A DNA stretch of 64,000 nucleotides, taken from contig NZ_JTDI01000007.1 in assembly GCF_000802225.1 (NCBI RefSeq), positions 372,001-436,000 on the forward strand. Reading direction: 5' to 3'. This document shows positions 24,844-33,697 of this stretch, piece after piece. Source of the stretch: Novosphingobium malaysiense. Lineage in GTDB: Bacteria; Pseudomonadota; Alphaproteobacteria; Sphingomonadales; Sphingomonadaceae. The notes beneath the pieces were generated by a model. The model had not been told where the DNA came from and did not search any database. It saw only the letters and a program-made list of their open reading frames with translations. Position 1 is the stretch's first letter. Each line of letters opens with the position of its first letter. The translations under genes were made by a program, and so were the position numbers.

Positions 24844-26298
24844 TTACTGTTCCGGAATGTCTCCGTCCTGCACCGGCGTGTCAACGGTGCGCGTGGAGCG
24901 GGCGACTGGAGCCGGGTCGCTGTCCCAGTCGAAGATCTTGCCGCGCACCCGTTTGTAGTTGAGTTCGGGGTCGTAGAGGATGTCGCTGTCGAGATTCAGG
25001 TCGCGCGCTTCGGCCCGGCCCATTGCGGCCAGGAGGTTGAAGCCGGCCACGTAGGCATTACGCCGCGCGGTCACGAGCTGCACCTGGGCGTTGAGCGATT
25101 CCTGTTCGGCATTGAGGATGTCGAGGATCGTGCGGTTGCCGACGGAATTTTCCGCGCGAACGCCTTCGAGACTGAGGGCTGCCGCATCGACCGCGACTTT
25201 CGAGGACCGGATGACATCGTTCGCGGCGATCCATGAGGAATAGGCGGATCGCACATCCGCGATGACCGCGCGTTCGGTGGCGATCTCGTTTTCGAGCGCG
25301 GCCGAAGCCTGCGCCTGCGCCTGGCGACGCTGGGCGGCGGGTAGGCCGCCCTGGAAAATGGGAATCGAGATCTGCGCTCCGGCCTGCCCCGTGGTCTCCC
25401 TTTGCGAAAAGGCAGCCGAACTCGGTCCGCCGAGCGTATTGAAATAGTTGTTGTAGCCGCCAGACGCATAGAGGCTGACGCGGGGAAGGCGCCCAGCACC
25501 GGCCACGTCGATGTCCTTCTTCGCGGCCCGGGTTTGTTCGCGTGCGGCGATGAGGTCCGGGTTGTTGTCGAGCGCGATGTCGACGGCTTGGTCCGGCGAC
25601 GACGGCAGGTTGGGCAGTGGCGGCGGTGCGGCCAGATCGTCCGGTGCCTTGCCGACGAGCCGGATGTAGGCTTCGCGCGCGGCAGCAAGGTTGGCTTCCG
25701 CAGCGCGAGCGTCGCTCTGCGCGAGAGCGAGGCGGGACTGCGATTGGGCCACGTCTGTGCGGGTCACGTCACCGATTTCGAACCGGTCGCTGGTCGCCTG
25801 CAAGTTCACGCTGAGCACATCGACGTTCTTGCGGTTCAGGCCGACGATGGCCTGGTTCTGAATCACGTCCATGTAGGCGGCAACCACCGCTGAAAAGATC
25901 TGGCTTTCTGCGCTCCGCAAGTCCGCCTGTCCCGCTTCGACCCTGATCTTGGCGGCCTTGATCCGGTTCTTGACGGCGCCGCCGGAATAGATCGGAACGC
26001 CGAGGTCGACGTTGGCCGACAGCGCCCGCTCAGGGCTGGTGAAGGAATTGGGGCTGCGCTTGACGAATTCGGTATAGGTCGCATCCGAGGAGACACTGGG
26101 CAAACCGGACGCGCGCGCTATCGGCACGTTTTCATCGGTGCCGCGCAGCTGCGCGCGTGCCGCCTGGAGGGACGGGTTGGTCTGGTAGGTCATGATCAGC
26201 GCTTCGCGCAGCGTATCTGCGTGAAGCACTGTGCCGGAGCAGGTGGCGAATAGGGCGCCGCCGGCCAGAAACCCGGCCCGACGCACGAACCGGGGCAT
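24844..26298 (-). CDS. tolC: TolC-family outer membrane efflux channel
   Basis: A 484-aa outer-membrane factor. A signal peptide (GFLAGGALFATCSGTVLHA) is followed by the first TolC repeat (TLREALIMTYQTNPSLQAAR) and the second (AVDIALDNNPDLIAAREQTR), each with long coiled-coil helices. The C-terminal tail contains VARSTRTVDTPVQ. It would join inner-membrane pumps for export of drugs or proteins. ATG 26298 is used; the frame is open far upstream but overlaps the methyltransferase-like gene, which ends 2 bases before it. Confidence 0.93.
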   Translation of the reverse strand: MPRFVRRAGFLAGGALFATCSGTVLHADTLREALIMTYQTNPSLQAARAQLRGTDENVPIARASGLPSVSSDATYTEFVKRSPNSFTSPERALSANVDLGVPIYSGGAVKNRIKAAKIRVEAGQADLRSAESQIFSAVVAAYMDVIQNQAIVGLNRKNVDVLSVNLQATSDRFEIGDVTRTDVAQSQSRLALAQSDARAAEANLAAAREAYIRLVGKAPDDLAAPPPLPNLPSSPDQAVDIALDNNPDLIAAREQTRAAKKDIDVAGAGRLPRVSLYASGGYNNYFNTLGGPSSAAFSQRETTGQAGAQISIPIFQGGLPAAQRRQAQAQASAALENEIATERAVIADVRSAYSSWIAANDVIRSSKVAVDAAALSLEGVRAENSVGNRTILDILNAEQESLNAQVQLVTARRNAYVAGFNLLAAMGRAEARDLNLDSDILYDPELNYKRVRGKIFDWDSDPAPVARSTRTVDTPVQDGDIPEQ

Positions 26299-26300
26299 GG

Positions 26301-26924
26301 TCAGAAGCTCCAGCGCTTTGGGGCCGCGAATTCGGGGAGGGCGGGGATACCGAGTTCGGCAAGCGGGAGTAGCGACACCGAGCCAGCCGCCTTGCAGCCA
26401 GTCGCCAGACGGCCGACACCCCGCACGACCAGACCAGTCACGATGCGTCCGCCTTCGGCCATCTGCTGGCAAAGGACCTCGGGAAGTTCTTCCACGGCGC
26501 CGTCGATGATTACCAGTGAATAGCCACCCTCGCCGGAAAGACTGGAAACGGCAGTGGGGTCTACGGTGTCGAGCGAACCGACCAGGGGGCGCAGCAGTGC
26601 GGCCAGGTAGCCATTTCCGTCTCCTACCAGAAGCGCCTTGTCGGCGCTCGTCGGTGCGGCTTCGGCGAGCATCTTGCCGTGGACCAGCGGAGCGGCCAGG
26701 AAGCGTCCGTTCCCGAGCGGGATCGCACGATCGATATAGGCGGCATCGCGCAGTGCTTCGGGCACGTAATCTTCCCGCGCCACCTGGGCCATCGCAGAGA
26801 GCACCCAGGGTTCGTTCACGCCGCTGGTGCGCAGCTGGCTGACGATCATGGCGTGGCGGGCGGCGGACTTGGCGGCGGCGGTCTGTTCGGCCTCTGGCGC
26901 CGACCGATCCTCGGTCAAGGTCAT
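26301..26924 (-). CDS. protein-L-isoaspartate O-methyltransferase-family protein
   Basis: A 207-aa class I SAM-dependent methyltransferase fold. It has HAMIVSQLRTSGV, the EDYVPEALRDAAYIDRAIPLG stretch in part, and a GxGxGY motif I (VGDGNGYLAALL). The region after motif VPEALRD, where true enzymes have a Q-T-I-S-x-P substrate loop, reads GRFLAAPLVHGK, so the substrate may differ. ATG 26924 has a GAGGGA ribosome-binding site 10 bases upstream. The gene precedes tolC, as in many alphaproteobacteria. Confidence 0.8.
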   Translation of the reverse strand: MTLTEDRSAPEAEQTAAAKSAARHAMIVSQLRTSGVNEPWVLSAMAQVAREDYVPEALRDAAYIDRAIPLGNGRFLAAPLVHGKMLAEAAPTSADKALLVGDGNGYLAALLRPLVGSLDTVDPTAVSSLSGEGGYSLVIIDGAVEELPEVLCQQMAEGGRIVTGLVVRGVGRLATGCKAAGSVSLLPLAELGIPALPEFAAPKRWSF

Positions 26925-27161
26925 CTGGTGCAATTCCCTCATGCATTCGCGGACATCGAGCGCCATGCGCTTCAAGCTTCCGCAACAACGGCACTTTCTG
27001 GGGGGCCTTCTAGGCGAAGGCGGCATGGAGGCCAAGCGCTTTGACGATACCCTTGTCGATCCATGCCAGCAGTTGGACGATCACTTTGACGATCCCCGGT
27101 GCCGGGCTTATGGGAGCGGCGCGAAATTCACGTGATCCGCGTAACCGGGAGCGCTTAGTCC

Positions 27162-28685
27162 ATGGCCGAAATGGTGACCATCCGCGAAGACGACCTGATC
27201 GAAAGTGTCGCCGACGCCCTGCAATACATCAGCTACTACCATCCGATGGATTATATCCGCGCTCTGGGTGAGGCCTACGAGGCCGAGCAGGGTCCGGCCG
27301 CCAAGGACGCCATCGCGCAGATCCTTACCAACAGCCGCATGTGCGCCGAGGGGCACCGTCCGATCTGCCAGGATACCGGCATCGTCAACGTCTTCATCGA
27401 GTGGGGCCAGAACTGCCGCCTCGAATCCGACCGCAGCTTGCAGGAGGTGGTCGACGAAGGCGTGCGCCGCGCTTACGGCAACAAGGAAAACAAGTTGCGC
27501 GCCTCGGTGCTGGCCGATCCCGCCTTCACCCGCCGCAATACCAAGGACAACACGCCTTCTGTTCTCTCAGTAAGTATGGTTCCGGGCAGCAAGGTGTCTG
27601 TCGACGTTGCGGCCAAGGGCGGCGGCTCCGAAGCCAAGTCCAAGTTCAAGATGATGAATCCCAGCGATTCGATCGTCGACTGGGTGCTCGAGATGCTGCC
27701 GCAGATGGGTGCCGGCTGGTGCCCGCCGGGCATGCTGGGCATCGGCATCGGCGGTACCGCCGAACACTGCGTCAAGCTCGCCAAGCAGAGCCTGATGGAC
27801 CCGATCGACATGGGCCAGCTCAAGGAGCGTGGTCCGCAGAACGATATCGAGGCACTGCGCATCGAGATCTTCGACAAGGTCAATGCGATGGGCATCGGCG
27901 CGCAGGGGCTGGGTGGTCTTTCGACCATTCTCGACGTCAAGATCCTCGACTGGCCGTGCCACGCGGCGAACAAGCCGGTCGCGATGATCCCGAACTGTGC
28001 CGCTACCCGCCACGCGCACTTCACGCTCGACGGTTCTGGTCCGAGCTACCTCGAAAAGCCGAACCTCGCCGAATGGCCCGAGGTAGAGTGGAAGCCCAGC
28101 AAGGAAGCGATCCGCGTCGATCTCGACACGCTGACCGCCGAGGACGTGAAGAGCTGGAAGCAGGGCGACCGCCTTCTGCTCAACGGCAAGATGCTCACGG
28201 GCCGCGACGCCGCGCACAAGCGCATCCAGGACATGTTGGAGAAGGGCGAGGAGCTGCCGGTCGAGTTCAAGGGCCGCGTGATCTATTACGTTGGCCCGGT
28301 CGATCCGGTGCGCGACGAGATCGTCGGCCCGGCAGGCCCGACCACCGCGACGCGCATGGACAAGTTCATGGACATGATGCTGGAACAGGGTCTGCTCGCC
28401 TGCGTCGGCAAGGCCGAACGCGGCCCGGCGGCCACCGAGTCCATCGCCAAGCACAAGTCGGCCTATCTCATGGCTGTCGGCGGTGCGGCTTATCTCGTGG
28501 CCCGCGCGATCAAGGAAGCCAAGGTCGTCGGTTTCGAGGACCTCGGCATGGAAGCGATCTACGAGTTCACCGTAGAGGACATGCCGGTGACCGTTGCGGT
28601 CGATTCCGAAGGCAAGAACGTCCACCAGCTCGCCCCGCTGGTGTGGCAGGAAAAGATTGCCAAGGAAGGCCTGCTCGCAGACTGA
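27162..28685 (+). CDS. fumA: fumarate hydratase, class I (iron-sulfur)
   Basis: A 507-aa class I fumarase of the TCA cycle. The N-terminal catalytic domain carries the cluster cysteine in RPICQDTGIVNVF near residue 68 and further cysteines in GAGWCPPGM and IPNCAATRH. The C-terminal swivel domain starts near KSWKQGDRLLLNGKM and includes VGPAGPTTATRMDKFMD. The enzyme uses an oxygen-sensitive 4Fe-4S cluster, fitting the Fe-S genes nearby. A strong terminator follows 21 bases after the stop. Confidence 0.96.
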   Translation: MAEMVTIREDDLIESVADALQYISYYHPMDYIRALGEAYEAEQGPAAKDAIAQILTNSRMCAEGHRPICQDTGIVNVFIEWGQNCRLESDRSLQEVVDEGVRRAYGNKENKLRASVLADPAFTRRNTKDNTPSVLSVSMVPGSKVSVDVAAKGGGSEAKSKFKMMNPSDSIVDWVLEMLPQMGAGWCPPGMLGIGIGGTAEHCVKLAKQSLMDPIDMGQLKERGPQNDIEALRIEIFDKVNAMGIGAQGLGGLSTILDVKILDWPCHAANKPVAMIPNCAATRHAHFTLDGSGPSYLEKPNLAEWPEVEWKPSKEAIRVDLDTLTAEDVKSWKQGDRLLLNGKMLTGRDAAHKRIQDMLEKGEELPVEFKGRVIYYVGPVDPVRDEIVGPAGPTTATRMDKFMDMMLEQGLLACVGKAERGPAATESIAKHKSAYLMAVGGAAYLVARAIKEAKVVGFEDLGMEAIYEFTVEDMPVTVAVDSEGKNVHQLAPLVWQEKIAKEGLLAD

Positions 28686-28706
28686 GGCTATCGTTCGACC
28701 AACGAC

Positions 28707-28747
28707 CCATGCGCGCCGACCGGCGAACTGGCGCGCATGGCTTTTTT
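28707..28747 (+). terminator. intrinsic terminator after fumarase gene
   Basis: A perfect 11-bp stem (CCATGCGCGCC with GGCGCGCATGG), 12-base loop and CTTTTTT tail. Confidence 0.92.
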
Positions 28748-28766
28748 CGGGCTATCCGGGGCGGTC

Positions 28767-30041
28767 ATGACGGATGTAATCCATAATCCGCGTGTTCCGG
28801 CACGCCTCGTAATCCTCTCGCTCGCCGCCTTGTGGGCGTGCTATTTCATGGTCGCCACGCTGCGCGGCGCCTTCATGGGTTTCGATTTCGCGTGGCCCAT
28901 CATTTCGCGCCGGCTCACGATCTGCATCCTTTCCATGCTGGTCATGGTCGCGGTGTGGCCGCTGCTGCAATTGCTCGACCGCAAGTCGAACGCCGTGCGC
29001 TTGGCCGTCGTGCTCATTGGCGCGCTGCCGCTTTCATTGTTGCTCAGCATTATCAACGAGACGATTTTCTCCGATATCGAGATGGCCCAGGCCTTCGGTA
29101 GCGAAGAAGATGCGGCAGCGATCAAGGCCGGAAAAGTCCGCATTTCCCGGGACGAGGCCGGCAACATCCTGGTGGATTTGCCAAAGATGCCTCCAGTTCC
29201 ACCAAGTCCCGACGCCAGCGGAAATCCCGAGGAAGCGCCGGTGGTGGAAGACGACGGATCGGCGATCACCATCCATACGGGCAAGGTCTGGGGCAAGGAT
29301 TACGGGCGCTGGGTAGCGATCGCGGACAATGCCTTCGGACGGTACTTCCTGGTGCTGGCCTGGGTCGCCCTCTATTTCGCCCTCGCCAAGGCGGAGGAAG
29401 CCCGTGCTGCCGAGAGGCGCGAAAGCGAGTATCGGCGCGCTGCCGAAGCGGCAGAGCTGCGCAGCCTTCGCTACCAGGTCAATCCGCACTTCCTCTTCAA
29501 CACGCTCAACTCGCTCTCTGCGCTGGTGATGACCGGCCGCAAGGAAGATGCCGAGCACATGATACAGACGCTGTCGACGTTCTATCGGCGAACTCTTTCA
29601 GGCGACCCGACGAGCGACTTGCGGCTGGTGGACGAGATCGAACTGCAGAAACTCTATTTCGCGATCGAGGCGGTCAGGTTTCCCAATCGATTGCTGACGC
29701 AAATCGATATTGACCCGGCCGCCATCGATGCGATGGTGCCTGGCATGATCCTTCAGCCTCTTGTCGAAAATTCAGTGAAATACGCCGTCGCTGCCACCCA
29801 GCGGCCCGTAACGGTGAGCATCAAGGCCCGGCGCGAAGGCGGCCAGCTGGTCATTACCGTGGGAGACGACGGACCGGGCGCCGAACGGAGCAAGGCTGAG
29901 GGCTGCGGCATCGGATTGGCAAATGTCCGCGATCGCCTCAAGGCCCGTTTCGGTGCAGCTGGCACGCTGAAATTCGGAAAGAGGCCCGAAGGCGGGTTTG
30001 AAACGGAGTTGCGCATGCCCCTGGACCTCGGCCGTGTCTGA
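28767..30041 (+). CDS. LytS/YehU-type sensor histidine kinase
   Basis: A 424-aa membrane kinase of the HisKA_7TM/His_kinase (LytS) class. Four hydrophobic segments (LVILSLAALWACYFMVATL, ILSMLVMVAVWPLLQLL, VLIGALPLSLLLSII, FLVLAWVALYFALA) frame an acidic periplasmic region of about 120 residues between the third and fourth. The phospho-acceptor box is NPHFLFNTLNSLSALV, and the ATPase domain has PLVENSVKYAV and GDDGPG. The in-frame ATG at 28737 is inside the fumarase terminator, so ATG 28767 is used. It overlaps the response regulator start. Confidence 0.9.
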   Translation: MTDVIHNPRVPARLVILSLAALWACYFMVATLRGAFMGFDFAWPIISRRLTICILSMLVMVAVWPLLQLLDRKSNAVRLAVVLIGALPLSLLLSIINETIFSDIEMAQAFGSEEDAAAIKAGKVRISRDEAGNILVDLPKMPPVPPSPDASGNPEEAPVVEDDGSAITIHTGKVWGKDYGRWVAIADNAFGRYFLVLAWVALYFALAKAEEARAAERRESEYRRAAEAAELRSLRYQVNPHFLFNTLNSLSALVMTGRKEDAEHMIQTLSTFYRRTLSGDPTSDLRLVDEIELQKLYFAIEAVRFPNRLLTQIDIDPAAIDAMVPGMILQPLVENSVKYAVAATQRPVTVSIKARREGGQLVITVGDDGPGAERSKAEGCGIGLANVRDRLKARFGAAGTLKFGKRPEGGFETELRMPLDLGRV

Positions 30042-30792
30042 CCCGAACCCCGGGGGCGAACCGGACGCTGCGCCCCTTCGCACCCTGATCGTCGACGACG
30101 AGCCGCTCGCTGTCGAACGCATGCAGGTGATATGTGCCGGCATCGACGGGGTGAACGTTGTCGGGACGGCCAGTGACGGGCAGGCCGCATTGCGGCTTGC
30201 CGATGCGCTTAATCCTGACCTGATGCTGCTCGACCTGACGATGCCGGAGACCGACGGGCTCACGGTCGCTCGGGAACTTTCCGGCCAGGACAATCCGCCT
30301 GCGGTGATCTTCGTCACTGCACACGACGAGTTTGCCGTCGAGGCATTCGATCTCGATGCCGTGGACTATGTGCTCAAGCCGGTATCGCCCGATCGTCTCC
30401 AACGCGCGGTCGGGCGCGTCATTGCCCGGCGCGGCCAGCAACGGTCCGAGCAATCCAGTCACTGGCTCGAGGAATTCTGGGTCCCGCATCGATCCGAGCT
30501 CGTTCGCGTGCCTGCCAGCGATGTCCAGCGCATCGATGCCGAGCGAGACTACGTCAGGCTGCACGTCGGCGAGCAGAGTTTTCTTCTGCTACAAACGATC
30601 ACCAGTCTCGAAGAACGGCTTGATCCGGAAAGATTCATTCGGATCCACCGCAGTTACATCGTGAGGCGCGATCATGTTTCGGGACTGAGACACGAAGGTC
30701 TCGGGGTCTGGTCGGTGGAAACGGCAGACGGTGATGCCCTGCGGATCGGACGCACTTATCTGCCGGCCGTAAAAAAAATGGCAGGCCGGTAA
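30034..30792 (+). CDS. LytTR-family response regulator
   Basis: A 252-aa two-component regulator: a CheY-like receiver (TLIVDDEPLAVERM, phospho-Asp in LMLLDLTMPETDG, VTAHDEFAVEAF, DYVLKPVSPDRL) and a C-terminal LytTR DNA-binding domain (VQRIDAERDYVRLHVGEQ, FIRIHRSYIVRRDHV). GTG 30034 overlaps the kinase stop by 8 bases, so the pair is coupled. The target genes are not obvious in the window. Its terminator follows immediately. Confidence 0.92.
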   Translation: MSDPNPGGEPDAAPLRTLIVDDEPLAVERMQVICAGIDGVNVVGTASDGQAALRLADALNPDLMLLDLTMPETDGLTVARELSGQDNPPAVIFVTAHDEFAVEAFDLDAVDYVLKPVSPDRLQRAVGRVIARRGQQRSEQSSHWLEEFWVPHRSELVRVPASDVQRIDAERDYVRLHVGEQSFLLLQTITSLEERLDPERFIRIHRSYIVRRDHVSGLRHEGLGVWSVETADGDALRIGRTYLPAVKKMAGR

Positions 30793-30809
30793 GGGCCTGC
30801 CAGTTTTTT
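30779..30809 (+). terminator. intrinsic terminator overlapping the end of the LytTR gene
   Basis: A perfect 9-bp stem (TGGCAGGCC with GGCCTGCCA), 6-base loop, then GTTTTTTC. The stem includes the last codons and stop of the gene. Confidence 0.88.
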
Positions 30810-30897
30810 CCGGGTCTTATTTTTTTGGGACCTGGTGAATTCAGGTGATGGGAAGGGGGCCTGTACGTTGGGATGCAAGCCTGCCCTGTGATTGGCT

Positions 30898-31221
30898 TCA
30901 ACCGCCCAGGCGAGCGTCCGAAGTGGCCTTGTCGATGGCCGATGCCATGACGTCCTTGGCGCGGCTCTTTGCCTGGCGATAGCACTGGCGTGCATGCATG
31001 CTCGGCAGGTTCGAGCCGGTGACGCGGGTTTCGTAGCCGCAGGCATTGCGAGCGGCTGCATCGAGGCGACGCTCCAGCGTGCGCTGGCCATCGGCCGTGG
31101 TCAGGTCGAGATCCTTGTATTCGACGCGAACCTTCGATGCGTCGCCGGCACCCGCCATGGCGGGGGCAGCGGTGAGGGCGAGGCCAATCAGGGCAGCGGC
31201 GATGGGGGCATTCTTGAACAT
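30898..31221 (-). CDS. UrcA-family secreted protein
   Basis: A 107-aa protein of the UrcA family, common in sphingomonads and of unknown role. The signal peptide (IAAALIGLALTAAPAMA) ends near residue 23. The mature part has VRVEYKDLDLTTADGQRTLERRL and two cysteines (NACGYETRV, ARQCYRQAKSRA) likely to form a periplasmic disulfide. A strong AGGAGG-type ribosome-binding site precedes ATG 31221, which selects this start over the longer open frame. Confidence 0.87.
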   Translation of the reverse strand: MFKNAPIAAALIGLALTAAPAMAGAGDASKVRVEYKDLDLTTADGQRTLERRLDAAARNACGYETRVTGSNLPSMHARQCYRQAKSRAKDVMASAIDKATSDARLGG

Positions 31222-31487
31222 GTGATCTTTCCTCCTCTGTGAGCCGGCTGGGGGGCTGTGCGGCTCGATGAGTGTGTTGTGCACCCGTTCCCCCGCCGGT
31301 TCACGCAGGCTTCGATTGCGGCGCGTCGAAGCTCGACAAAATGCGCAGGCAGCGGACGAACGACATTTGTAGTCGATGAACGACATGAAGAAGGTCCCGG
31401 CGTCTGGGCCGGCAGGAGTCGCAATTCGCAAGGAGACGCAGAACAGGTCGCTAGCCAGTCCAGGCGGCAGACTGTACAAAGGGGGCA

Positions 31488-31757
31488 ATGCTGGCTGTGG
31501 TTGTCGTCTTTTGTCTGGGTGTCGTGAATTTCGCCGCCCACAAGGCAGTTCTGGAAAGCGGCCATCCGATGCTGGCGCAGGTGCCTTGGCTGTTCCAGCC
31601 GCTCGGGGGTCGTCTGAGCTTGCTTGTCGAATTCGTGATGCTGTTGGGCGCCATGATCATGGCCGCAGCGGGATCGATCGGTTGGACCTGGGTCTATGCT
31701 CTCTACACCGTTCTCAACGGTTTCTCGGCGTGGCTGATCGCGAGTGGCAGGGTCTGA
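31488..31757 (+). CDS. small membrane protein, unknown
   Basis: An 89-aa hydrophobic protein with probable helices at AVVVVFCLGVVNFAAHKA, FVMLLGAMIMAAAGSIGW and VYALYTVLNGFSAWLIA. A short GGGGGC lies just before ATG 31488. No family recognised. It precedes the lipid kinase gene by 36 bases and might be cotranscribed with it. Confidence 0.6.
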   Translation: MLAVVVVFCLGVVNFAAHKAVLESGHPMLAQVPWLFQPLGGRLSLLVEFVMLLGAMIMAAAGSIGWTWVYALYTVLNGFSAWLIASGRV

Positions 31758-31793
31758 CGGGAACCGGGCAGGCCATGCCCGGTTCTTGCTGAC

Positions 31794-32678
31794 ATGACCC
31801 GATTGGAAGAACCCGGATCCAGGATCGTCTGGCTCGTGTGCAATGCCGCAAGCGGCAGCAACAGCGAGGAGACGGTGCGCGAGGTGCGGACCGCGTTCGC
31901 GGAGGTGGGCCTCGATCTGCAGCGTGTCATTCCGTTCCCGGATGAACCAGCACCCGATAAGGGCGAGCTTGCGGAGGCCGGCGTTGATATTCTGGCCGTG
32001 TTCGGCGGAGATGGAACCGTTCACGCTGTCATGAAACAGGCCGCGCAATGGGATGGGCCGGTTCTGGTGCTGCCCGGCGGGACCATGAACCTGCTGTCAA
32101 AGCGCGTGCACGGCGACGTACCCGCACCGGAGATCGTGACCCGCCTGGCTTCGGGGCGCTGGCGCTGCACCCGGCCTCTGGTCATCAGGACCCGCTACGG
32201 CATCGCCTTGACCGGCGTTCTCGCGGGGCCGGGGGCGATCTGGAACGAGGTGCGCGAGGCGCTGCGCTCGGTCGACCTGCTGGAAGTGGTGGCGACGACC
32301 CAGGAAGCGATCCGGCATTCGACGAATGCGCCGAAGGTGCTTTGCGAGGAGGTCGACTGCGGCCGCGATGAAGGCTATGCCGCCATCACCGTGACCCCAC
32401 AAGACGACGGCCTTGAAGCGAATGGCTATTACGCCGAAACGCTGGGTGATTATGCCGGGCAGGGCATCGCTCTGCTCAACCGCAATTTTCGCGACGGCCC
32501 CCATGACGAACTGGGCCTGCACGACGAGGTTCGCCTGGTTTGTCCGGAAGGGGAGCCGATGGGCCTCCTGATCGACGGTGAGCCGTTCGATGGCAGTGCG
32601 GAAGAAACGTTCGAACCCGTACCCTGCGAGATGAATCTGATCACGACCATCGACGAGGTTCGCGGCGATGCACGGTAA
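31794..32678 (+). CDS. diacylglycerol kinase-family lipid kinase
   Basis: A 294-aa DAGK/YegS-like kinase that phosphorylates a lipid alcohol at the membrane. N-terminal VWLVCNAASGSNSEE, the ATP-site FGGDGTVHAVMKQA near residue 68 and LPGGTMNLLSKRVHGD near residue 94 are diagnostic. The C-terminal beta-sandwich is present. It overlaps the start of the phosphoesterase gene by 11 bases, suggesting coupling. Confidence 0.9.
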   Translation: MTRLEEPGSRIVWLVCNAASGSNSEETVREVRTAFAEVGLDLQRVIPFPDEPAPDKGELAEAGVDILAVFGGDGTVHAVMKQAAQWDGPVLVLPGGTMNLLSKRVHGDVPAPEIVTRLASGRWRCTRPLVIRTRYGIALTGVLAGPGAIWNEVREALRSVDLLEVVATTQEAIRHSTNAPKVLCEEVDCGRDEGYAAITVTPQDDGLEANGYYAETLGDYAGQGIALLNRNFRDGPHDELGLHDEVRLVCPEGEPMGLLIDGEPFDGSAEETFEPVPCEMNLITTIDEVRGDAR

Positions 32679-33555
32679 GGTTTCCTCGATGCCTTGCGGC
32701 CCGATCAAGCTGTTCCACCTGAGCGACATACACTTCGGACTCGAGGACCAGCGGGCAATCGACTGGGTCAGGGACTGCATCGCGCGGGAGCGGCCGGATG
32801 CCGTCGCGATCACCGGCGATCTGACGATGCGGGCGCGGCACCGGGAATTTCGGGCGGCTTGCGAGTGGATTACCGCCCTTGATGTGCCGGTCACGGTCGA
32901 GGTCGGCAATCACGACATTCCGTATTTCAACCTCTACCAGCGCTTTTTCGCGCCCTACCAGCGCTTCAAGAAGATCGAGAAGCTGGTCGAAACGCAGCTG
33001 GATCTGCCCGACCTGGCAATCGTGCCGCTGCGGACAACCACGCGGGCGCAGTACCAACGGTTTCCCTGGTCGAACGGGTGGGTCACGGAGAGGGCGCTGG
33101 ACCATTGCCTCGAGGCGATCGATGCTCACCCGGAAGGCACCCGCATCCTGGTGACGGCACACCATCCTTTGACCGAGCGACGCGAACGCGACGGCAAGCT
33201 GCTGACGATCAACGGTACCAGCACGATGGAAGCTCTGGCTGGGCGCAAGGTCATGGCGATCCTTTCCGGCCATATCCATGATCCCTTCGATCTGACTGCC
33301 GATACGGCTGCGGGTCCCCTGCGCATGGTCGGGGCGGGAACGCTCTCCAGACGTATCCGCTCGACCCCTCCGAGCTTCAACGAAATCACCATCGATGGCG
33401 ACACGTTGCACGTCGAGGCCCGCAACCTCGAACGGGTCGCGACGCCGGCCATGCAGATTCCCGAGGTTCCGGAAAACGCCTTGCCGCCGCGCGAGCCCGG
33501 CGAGCCGATCTCCGCCGTGGGCACCGTGCCGCCGGAGGATCCGCCGGTACATTGA
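32668..33555 (+). CDS. calcineurin-like metallophosphoesterase
   Basis: A 295-aa dinuclear metal phosphoesterase. The five metal-binding motifs are all present: LSDIHFG, ITGDLT, VGNHD, VTAHHPLTE and LSGHIHDPF. It has no signal peptide and no membrane segment. ATG 32668 overlaps the lipid kinase gene; ATG 32689 has a better spaced AAGG and would shorten it by 7 residues. Pairing with the lipid kinase suggests a phospholipid-related role, but this is inference. Confidence 0.9.
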   Translation: MHGKVSSMPCGPIKLFHLSDIHFGLEDQRAIDWVRDCIARERPDAVAITGDLTMRARHREFRAACEWITALDVPVTVEVGNHDIPYFNLYQRFFAPYQRFKKIEKLVETQLDLPDLAIVPLRTTTRAQYQRFPWSNGWVTERALDHCLEAIDAHPEGTRILVTAHHPLTERRERDGKLLTINGTSTMEALAGRKVMAILSGHIHDPFDLTADTAAGPLRMVGAGTLSRRIRSTPPSFNEITIDGDTLHVEARNLERVATPAMQIPEVPENALPPREPGEPISAVGTVPPEDPPVH

Positions 33556-33603
33556 GTCCGAAATTCCTGCCGGCCGGCGAAACGCGGGTCGTACGATGCC
33601 GAA

Positions 33604-33635
33604 AGGCCGCGCCATTGGAAGACATGGCGCGGCCT
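33604..33635. terminator. bidirectional hairpin between phosphoesterase and DUF2807 genes
   Basis: A 12-bp stem (AGGCCGCGCCAT with ATGGCGCGGCCT) with an 8-base loop between convergent genes. A short T run (TTTC) follows on the minus strand only. Confidence 0.65.
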
Positions 33636-33697
33636 CACTGCGGATACGTCAGGGCAGGGGGCTGAACGCCCGGCGGCTTTTCCCAGAAGGTTTGCGA

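Noticed and set aside
27341..28786. 481-codon plus-strand frame
   Set aside because: Alternative frame of the fumarase gene, Arg/Gly-rich and running through its terminator.
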